From positions 1 to 9,757 of the forward strand of contig URZR01000058.1 of the NCBI GenBank assembly GCA_900552425.1: a DNA stretch of 9,757 bases, written 5' to 3'. This document shows, one piece after another, positions 5,310 through 9,757 of the stretch. The DNA comes from an uncultured Collinsella sp. Its GTDB lineage: Bacteria > Actinomycetota > Coriobacteriia > Coriobacteriales > Coriobacteriaceae. Position 1 is the stretch's first letter; every line of letters begins with the position of its first letter. The notes beneath the pieces were generated by a model. It did no database searches. It was not told the origin of the DNA and worked only from the letters and a program-made list of their open reading frames with translations. A program made the translations under genes and the position numbers.

Positions 5310-6740
5310 CTACTCGCCAAAAAACTCGTTGATCTTCTGCTCGTCGACGCCAAAGAACCACGTCAGGACAAAGCCGGCGGCATAGGCAAGCAGCATAGCG
5401 GCAACGTAGCCGAGCTGCTGGCCAGGAACGACGATCAGTAGGCCAAACAGACCGGAAACGCCCTGAGAAACCGTGCCGATGTGAAGCAGCGCCGCGAGCG
5501 CGCCGCCAAATCCGGCACCCAGGCAGGCCGTCACAAACGGACGAACGAGCGGCAGCGTAACGGCATACATCAGAGGCTCGCCCACACCCAGGATGCCAAC
5601 GGGGATGGACTCGGCGACATACTTCTTGAGCTTGACGTTCTTGGTCTTAAAGTACAGCGCCAAACCGGCACCGACCTGGCCGCCGCCAGCCATCATAAGG
5701 ATGGGCAGCAGGTAATTGATGCCCTTGGTAGCGCCGTCGGGATCGTTGAGCATAGCGTGGATCGGCGTGAGCGCCTGATGCAGGCCGACGGACACCAGCG
5801 GCAAGAAGCCTGCCGACAGGATATAGCCGCCCAGGACGCCCAGCTTCTCGAAGATAAAGGTGAGGACGCTAAAGATCGCGGTCGTCAGCCAAGCGCCAAC
5901 CGGCTGGATGACAAGCATCAGAGCAAAGGCGCCGATGATGAGCACCAGCAGCGGGGACAGGAACGTATCGAGCGCGTTGGGCATGACCTTGCGAATCTGA
6001 CGCTCCATCCAGGCGAAAAACGCACCAGCGATGAGAGCTGCGATCATGCCGCCCGCTGCGGGGTTGTACTGCGCATTGGTGAGCGGCAGCAGAATGGCAG
6101 TGGCAGGATCAGCAGCGCCAGGCGCAAGCAGGGGCATGGCGCTGTTGGCGATACACATCATGCCGGCGATACCGCCCAGCGCAGCGGAGCCACCAAACTC
6201 GCGTGCCGCGTTATAGCCCACCAAGATGGGCAGATAGGCGAAGAGGGCCCAACCCATGGAACGAATGCCCTGGTACCACCACTCGCCTGCAAGCGCGCCT
6301 GCCGTCGAGACGTTAATAACGTTGCAGATACCGTTGATGAGGCCAGCCGCAATGATGCCGGGAAGCAGGGCGACGAAGACATTGGAAATCTTCTTGAGGA
6401 AGGCCTGAACCGGCTTGGACTCGTACTTGGCCTTCTGCGCGGCCTTGTTTGTGGCCGCAGCGTCAACCACGCTCTCATCAGCAACGCCTTTCGCAAGGCC
6501 GGTGAGCTTGGAGAACTCCTCGAGCACCTTATTCACCTTGCCCGGACCCAGCACGATCTGCATCGTGTCGTCCTCGACCAAGCCCATCACGCCGTCGAGT
6601 GCCTTAATACCCTCCGTGTCGACGTTGCCCGTGTCTTTGACGGTCACGCGCAGGCGCGTCATGCACGCCGCGTTTGCCAGCACGTTGTCTTTACCGCCCA
6701 AAAGGTCCAGCAGCTTTTGAGCCAGCTCTTTGTTCGTCAT
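5310..6740 (-). CDS. murP: PTS EIIBC permease for N-acetylmuramic acid (MurP type)
   Basis: The 476-residue membrane protein has an N-terminal EIIB domain (about 1-85) with phospho-cysteine C26 in AACMTRLRV, a charged linker (about 86-110), and a glucose-family EIIC domain with around ten hydrophobic segments. Markers are ALLPGIIAAGLINGI (124-138), VGLHQALTPIHA (318-329) and the sugar-site motif G387-EPLMY in GVGEPLMYAVTLP. MurP imports MurNAc, and in Gram-positives the MurNAc-GlcNAc disaccharide, with phosphorylation at C6 of MurNAc. No EIIA domain is present, as in known MurP proteins that borrow the glucose EIIA (Crr); none is encoded here. The ATG at 6740 has AAGGAGG 6-7 nt upstream. It follows murQ by 57 nt without a terminator. 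Specificity comes from linkage to murQ, murR and mupG; by sequence alone it could be another EIIBC of the glucose/sucrose class. Confidence 0.92.
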   Translation of the reverse strand: MTNKELAQKLLDLLGGKDNVLANAACMTRLRVTVKDTGNVDTEGIKALDGVMGLVEDDTMQIVLGPGKVNKVLEEFSKLTGLAKGVADESVVDAAATNKAAQKAKYESKPVQAFLKKISNVFVALLPGIIAAGLINGICNVINVSTAGALAGEWWYQGIRSMGWALFAYLPILVGYNAAREFGGSAALGGIAGMMCIANSAMPLLAPGAADPATAILLPLTNAQYNPAAGGMIAALIAGAFFAWMERQIRKVMPNALDTFLSPLLVLIIGAFALMLVIQPVGAWLTTAIFSVLTFIFEKLGVLGGYILSAGFLPLVSVGLHQALTPIHAMLNDPDGATKGINYLLPILMMAGGGQVGAGLALYFKTKNVKLKKYVAESIPVGILGVGEPLMYAVTLPLVRPFVTACLGAGFGGALAALLHIGTVSQGVSGLFGLLIVVPGQQLGYVAAMLLAYAAGFVLTWFFGVDEQKINEFFGE

Positions 6741-6797
6741 AACTCCTCCTTGTATTGGGCATCTCGTCTGGATGTCATATCAGCTCACGCCGCGCAC

Positions 6798-7721
6798 CTA
6801 TTGGGCATCGGCATCGCTCTTCTCATGGCCACTCACCGCAGCACGGACATGGCCGCGCGCCCGCTCGAGAGCCACCGCAGCCTGCTCGACATCGCAGTCC
6901 AGCAGCACCGAGACAATAGCGGTCTTTACGTGGCCGCCGGCATCTGCAAGCGCCTGAACAGCGCGCTCGCGCGTGCAGCCGGTCGCCCCCATCACGATGT
7001 TCTGGCCGCGCACCACCAACTTCTCGTTCGTCTGCTGCACATCGACCATCAGGTTTTGGTACACCTTGCCAATCTTGACCATGGCACCGGTCGAAATCAT
7101 ATTGAGAATGAGCTTTTGGACCGTTCCCGCCTTGAGCCTCGTTGAGCCGGTCAGCACCTCGGGACCGGGCACGGGCTCAATGGCAAGATCTGCACTCTCC
7201 CCGATCTTCGACCCTTGGTTACAGGCAATTGCGATGGTCTTGCACCCAGTTGCTTTAGCGTACACAAGGCCGCCCACCACATAGGGAGTACGACCGCTTG
7301 CTGCCAGGCCAACGACAAGATCCTTGTCCGAAAGTCCACGCTCCCGCAGGTCGCTCGCGCCAAGCTCCTCGCTGTCTTCGGCACCTTCGACAGCCTTGAT
7401 AAACGCCGTCTCGCCTCCGGCAATGAGCCCGACAATCAGATCGGGTGACACACCAAACGTGGGCGGGCACTCCGAAGCGTCGAGCACGCCCAGACGACCA
7501 CTGGTGCCTGCACCCATGTAAAAGACGCGCCCGCCGCGCTCGAGTGCCTCAGCAGCCCAGTCGATTGCTGTGGCAACCTGGGGCAACACTTTCGTGACCG
7601 ACTGGACGGCACGAAGATCCTCATCGTTCATCGTCGTGACGATTTGCAGCGATGTCATCGTATCGAGGTCCATTGACCTTTGATTACGCTGTTCAGTCGT
7701 GAATTTTGTTAAATCGAGCAT
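6798..7721 (-). CDS. murQ: N-acetylmuramic acid 6-phosphate etherase MurQ
   Basis: MurQ cleaves the D-lactyl ether of MurNAc-6-phosphate to give GlcNAc-6-phosphate and D-lactate in the cytoplasm. The 307-residue product has the SIS fold signature G70-AGTSGRLG with DASECPP (81-87), GLIAGGE (98-104), VEGAEDS (111-117), ASGRTPYV (141-148) and GSTRLKAGT with QKLILNM (192-208). The two acidic catalytic residues known from Escherichia coli (Glu83 and Glu114) correspond by motif to E84 and E115. The C-terminal part (about 245-295) is the small helical domain usual for the family. The ATG at 7721 follows a GAGGTG Shine-Dalgarno and lies 10 nt after the murR stop, whose TGA overlaps that site, which suggests translational coupling. 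Longer in-frame extensions read into murR and are rejected. GlcNAc-6P would feed NagA/NagB, not present in this window. Confidence 0.97.
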   Translation of the reverse strand: MLDLTKFTTEQRNQRSMDLDTMTSLQIVTTMNDEDLRAVQSVTKVLPQVATAIDWAAEALERGGRVFYMGAGTSGRLGVLDASECPPTFGVSPDLIVGLIAGGETAFIKAVEGAEDSEELGASDLRERGLSDKDLVVGLAASGRTPYVVGGLVYAKATGCKTIAIACNQGSKIGESADLAIEPVPGPEVLTGSTRLKAGTVQKLILNMISTGAMVKIGKVYQNLMVDVQQTNEKLVVRGQNIVMGATGCTRERAVQALADAGGHVKTAIVSVLLDCDVEQAAVALERARGHVRAAVSGHEKSDADAQ

Positions 7722-7731
7722 TTCATTCACC

Positions 7732-8583
7732 TCATCTTTCCTGTTTCTCGATGTAGTTTTGCTTAATGACATGCGTCGCCCGCTCGTAGTCGCTGGCAAC
7801 GTAAGCAGCGTACAGGGCATCGACAACCATAAGCTGGGCCATACGCGAGGCCATGGCACCGCTGCGGACCAAGGGCTCGCTTGCAGCAACGCCGAGCACG
7901 GCATCGGCCATGGTGGCAAGCTTGGACGATCCGTCTACCTTGGTCACGGCCACAACGGGACAGTTGTGACGTTGAGCCTCGACGGTGCAGTCCAGCACTT
8001 CTTGCGTTAAGCCCGAGTAGCTAAAGGCGATTGCCATATCGCCCTCATGCATGTTCTTGGCACACAGGAGCTGATCATGCCAGTCGTCGTACAGATGGCA
8101 CTCTTTGTCAACACGCATGAGCTTTTGCGCTAGATCGTGCGCGACCAAACGAGAGGCACCGATACCGAACAGATTGACCGCGCGTGCCCGCTTAAGATGG
8201 GCCGCGCATCGCTCCAAGACGGTGTAATCGAGCGTTCGCGCCGTCGCCTCGATTGTGCGCACGTTGCTTTTCATCACCTTCCCCACGATACGTTCGACGC
8301 TGTCGTCCATGGAGATGTCCTCGAGGGCAACGTCTTTCTTGTCACCCAAGAGCGCCAGTTCGGCAATCAGTTCGCGCTGGAACTCCTTGTAGCCCGCAAA
8401 ACCCAAGCGCTTGCAAAAACGCAAAATGCTCGAGGGCGAGGAGAACGTGGCATCGGCAAGACCGCGAACGGACAGCCCGACCACCTCATGCGGATGAGCA
8501 CTCACGTATGCGATGACATTGCGTTCCGCCGGACTCGCGCTGAACTCACGCTCGCGAAGCCTTAAAAGCAATCCGTTTGTCAT
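7732..8583 (-). CDS. murR: RpiR-family regulator MurR with SIS domain
   Basis: The 283-residue product has an N-terminal helix-turn-helix of the RpiR type (about 15-75, with LSVRGLADATFSSPSSILRF at 37-56 and CKRLGFAGYKEF) and a C-terminal SIS phosphosugar-binding domain (about 115-260, with LFGIGAS at 138-144, AIAFSYSG at 184-191 and VAVTKVDGSS at 211-220). In E. coli MurR represses murQP and is released by MurNAc-6P, so the same ligand and targets are inferred here because the gene is first in the murRQP transcript. The ATG at 8583 is chosen because GGAGGTG ends 6 nt upstream; a GTG at 8592 would begin inside that Shine-Dalgarno. The short 10-nt gap to murQ supports one operon, so the regulator is likely autoregulated. 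Inverted repeats in its leader are candidate operators. Confidence 0.93.
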   Translation of the reverse strand: MTNGLLLRLREREFSASPAERNVIAYVSAHPHEVVGLSVRGLADATFSSPSSILRFCKRLGFAGYKEFQRELIAELALLGDKKDVALEDISMDDSVERIVGKVMKSNVRTIEATARTLDYTVLERCAAHLKRARAVNLFGIGASRLVAHDLAQKLMRVDKECHLYDDWHDQLLCAKNMHEGDMAIAFSYSGLTQEVLDCTVEAQRHNCPVVAVTKVDGSSKLATMADAVLGVAASEPLVRSGAMASRMAQLMVVDALYAAYVASDYERATHVIKQNYIEKQER

Positions 8584-8617
8584 CTCAAACACCTCCGTTG
8601 AGAAGAATTAAAGACCA

Positions 8618-8657
8618 ACGAACGATTCGTACCGGATATAAACAGCTTTTACGGTAC
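8618..8657 (-). promoter_or_regulatory. Candidate murR operon promoter/operator region
   Basis: Two symmetric elements sit 35-74 nt upstream of the murR ATG. One is ACGAA-CGA-TTCGT (8618-8630). The other is GTACCG (8629-8634) and CGGTAC (8652-8657), perfect 6-bp arms 17 nt apart. Between these arms the minus strand reads GTTTATATCC, the best -10-like sequence in the leader; no good -35 is seen. A repressor binding both arms would cover the promoter, which suits MurR autoregulation. This is inferred from symmetry alone. Confidence 0.45.
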
Positions 8658-8679
8658 ATTGTGCCGCATCGTGGCGCAC

Positions 8680-8706
8680 AAAGGGCGAGCGTTCTACCGC
8701 TCGCCC
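8680..8706 (-). terminator. Terminator downstream of the VanZ-family gene
   Basis: On the minus strand GGGCGAGCG (8706-8698) pairs perfectly with CGCTCGCCC (8691-8683) over a 6-nt loop and is followed by TTTGTG. The U-tract is short, but stem stability and position, between the VanZ-like stop (8781) and the murR promoter region, fit. The 8707-8780 stretch holds nothing else recognised. Confidence 0.75.
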
Positions 8707-8780
8707 CTCAAATCCGACCGCTCGGAAATACGCGCGACACAAAATGATTCATCGAGGTCGCATTATTCGTAACAGGGTTG

Positions 8781-9356
8781 TTAACGTCTCGCATGGGCGC
8801 CAATGGGACAGGTCGCGCGCTGAACCAGCGCGGCGGCCAACAGCACCAACAGCATGGCGACAACGTAACCCGCGGCATCGAAACCCAGGTCGATCATGTC
8901 GAAATGACGACCAGGAACAAAGATCTTGTGCACTTGGTCACCGACAGAGCAGACGGCGCAAAAGAGCAGAGCGAATACGTACCGGAATCGCGCGCACGGC
9001 AGGCACTCGCCCAGGCATGCCACTGTCGCCGAAGCAAACAGTCCTACAAAGAAGAACTCAACGGTATGTGCGACGCGACGGATGTTGGCGCCCATCCACA
9101 TGCGAACGGGGGCAAGCGGGTCGGGGTGGGCGACGGTAGCCGCTGAGCCCACGTCCCCGGCGGCATCTCCCGCCTGGGACTCCTGCGCGGCGTCGGGCCG
9201 CACGTCCGCGGCCTGTCCTTCCACCGCGCGCGCAGTGGACTCGCTGAGCGACGACGTCTGCTCCACGTTTTGCTCCGTCAGCATCCAGATACTTGTCAGC
9301 GTCACGACCAGCAGGACAACCGAAATCCATCCGACTATGTGCTTCACACGCGCCAA
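8781..9356 (-). CDS. VanZ-family membrane protein
   Basis: The 191-residue product has a first transmembrane helix at about 8-26, a long outward-type loop rich in Ala, Glu, Asp, Ser and Gln (about 28-90), and a VanZ-like core: N91-IRRVAHTVEFFFVGLFAS, a hydrophobic stretch 124-139, then SVGDQVHKIFVPGRHFDMIDLGFDAAGY (137-164) and a last helix 163-179. The RxxAHxxEF and DQxxxxFVPGRxxxxxDLxxDxxG patterns are the VanZ signature; VanZ itself gives low-level teicoplanin resistance by an unclear route, and most chromosomal homologues have no known function. The start is TTG at 9356 with GGAGG 7 nt upstream; no ATG lies near. Its 5' end overlaps the open tail of the recombinase frame by 13 nt. The extended low-complexity loop is unusual for so small a VanZ protein. 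Confidence 0.87.
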   Translation of the reverse strand: MARVKHIVGWISVVLLVVTLTSIWMLTEQNVEQTSSLSESTARAVEGQAADVRPDAAQESQAGDAAGDVGSAATVAHPDPLAPVRMWMGANIRRVAHTVEFFFVGLFASATVACLGECLPCARFRYVFALLFCAVCSVGDQVHKIFVPGRHFDMIDLGFDAAGYVVAMLLVLLAAALVQRATCPIGAHARR

Positions 9357-9757
9357 GGGCTAACCTCCGTCATTTTTTGAGCAGCAGCGAGTGTACCCCC
9401 AAATGCAGTTGTCGCCGTAGCAAAATCCAAAATGTTCGAATCGGGGCGCCAAAGGAACGTGGCGCCCCTACTCCATCTCGCGCATCCAGCGATCCCCACG
9501 CACACGCCTAGCCGCTTTGCCGCCTGACTCCGCGTGATATCACCCGCCTCGTAGGTATCGCGTACCAGCTCGAATTGCGGAGGACAGGGTTTGCGGGGCC
9601 GGCCAAAGCGCACGCCGCGCGCTCGCGCCGCCGCAATGCCCTCGGCTTGGCGCCGGTGAATGTTCTCGCGCTCCACCTGCGCCACATAGCTCAACAGCTG
9701 CAAAACGATATCGGCAATCAACGCACTCGTCACGTCCGACCCACCACAGTCTCTGGC
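9344..9757 (-). CDS. Serine recombinase (resolvase/invertase), 3' part, C-terminus probably frameshifted
   Basis: The frame enters from the right edge, so only the end of the gene is present. It contains IADIVLQLLSYVAQVEREN followed by RRQAEGIAAARARGVRFGRPRKP, the end of the catalytic domain, the long E helix and the GRPRK junction of Hin/Tn3-type serine recombinases. After that comes a small helix-turn-helix (ITRSQAAKRLGVC). At about 9495-9505 the reading frame loses family resemblance (VGIAGCARWSRG onward), while another frame reads DRWMREME and stops at TAG 9470-9468, where such proteins normally end. A small deletion or one-base indel is therefore likely, giving about 40 unrelated residues to 9344. 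Such enzymes resolve cointegrates or invert DNA segments; no partner site or transposase is visible here. It may be a decaying mobile-element remnant. Confidence 0.8.
   Translation of the reverse strand, partial: ARDCGGSDVTSALIADIVLQLLSYVAQVERENIHRRQAEGIAAARARGVRFGRPRKPCPPQFELVRDTYEAGDITRSQAAKRLGVCVGIAGCARWSRGATFLWRPDSNILDFATATTAFGGTLAAAQKMTEVSPWRV
9443..9468 (-). terminator. Stable hairpin after the original recombinase stop
   Basis: GGGGCGCCA (9443-9451) and TGGCGCCCC (9460-9468) are perfect 9-bp arms with an 8-nt loop. The stem begins next to the TAG at 9470-9468 in the alternative frame of the recombinase. No U-tract follows on either strand, so it is terminator-like rather than a clear terminator. 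The rest of 9357-9442 is a leader for the VanZ-family gene without a convincing promoter. Confidence 0.4.

Noticed and set aside
6753..6809. Direct repeat TATTGGGCATC at 6753-6763 and 6799-6809
   Set aside because: An 11-bp repeat flanking the murQ-murP gap; too short and with no mobile-element features or target duplication logic.
5481..7145. 554-codon plus-strand open frame antisense to murP and murQ
   Set aside because: It lies opposite two clearly recognised genes; the translation is Arg/His/Gln-rich shadow sequence without family features, and such antisense frames are common in GC-rich DNA.

Overview
The window looks like chromosome of a high-GC Actinobacteria-type anaerobe, most likely a gut Coriobacteriia such as Collinsella. 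That placement is inference from GC-rich coding sequence, GTG/TTG starts with strong Shine-Dalgarno sites, and the gene set (rubredoxin, a flavin reductase of the anaerobic Hrb type, muropeptide recycling); no taxonomic marker was searched. Nearly everything is on the minus strand. The only plus-strand gene I accept is a small hypothetical at 3081-3491.

Right to left, i.e. in the direction of minus-strand transcription: a serine recombinase entering from the right edge with a probably frameshifted C-terminus (9344-9757); a VanZ-family membrane protein with a TTG start (8781-9356) and its terminator; then a MurNAc catabolic cluster of murR (RpiR-type regulator), murQ (MurNAc-6P etherase) and murP (PTS EIIBC). 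It is followed by a very strong terminator-like hairpin and mupG (6-phospho-muramidase, DUF871), then a small ArsC/Spx-family protein. Together MurP would import and phosphorylate MurNAc or MurNAc-GlcNAc, MupG would split the phosphorylated disaccharide, MurQ would turn MurNAc-6P into GlcNAc-6P plus lactate, and MurR would sense the phosphosugar. No EIIA domain is encoded here, so a shared EIIA must act in trans.

At 3509-3680 lies a precise 62-bp tandem repeat (three units, no indels), each unit an imperfect palindrome, between the convergent small plus-strand gene and the ArsC-like gene. Left of the plus-strand gene a minus-strand promoter drives tRNA-Gln(CUG) and tRNA-Glu(CUC), ended by a terminator. 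Then come a TPR-like protein gene overlapping smpB, and downstream of smpB a roughly 120-nt unassigned, strongly structured stretch ending in a terminator. Finally a flavin reductase and a 47-residue rubredoxin lie in tandem, resembling the two halves of the fused high-molecular-weight rubredoxin of acetogens. The left edge holds a 19-bp imperfect inverted repeat with no assigned gene.

The parts least explained by known families are the 62-bp hairpin array, the smpB 3' structured stretch, the left-edge dyad, and the promoter/hairpin arrangement in front of mupG.
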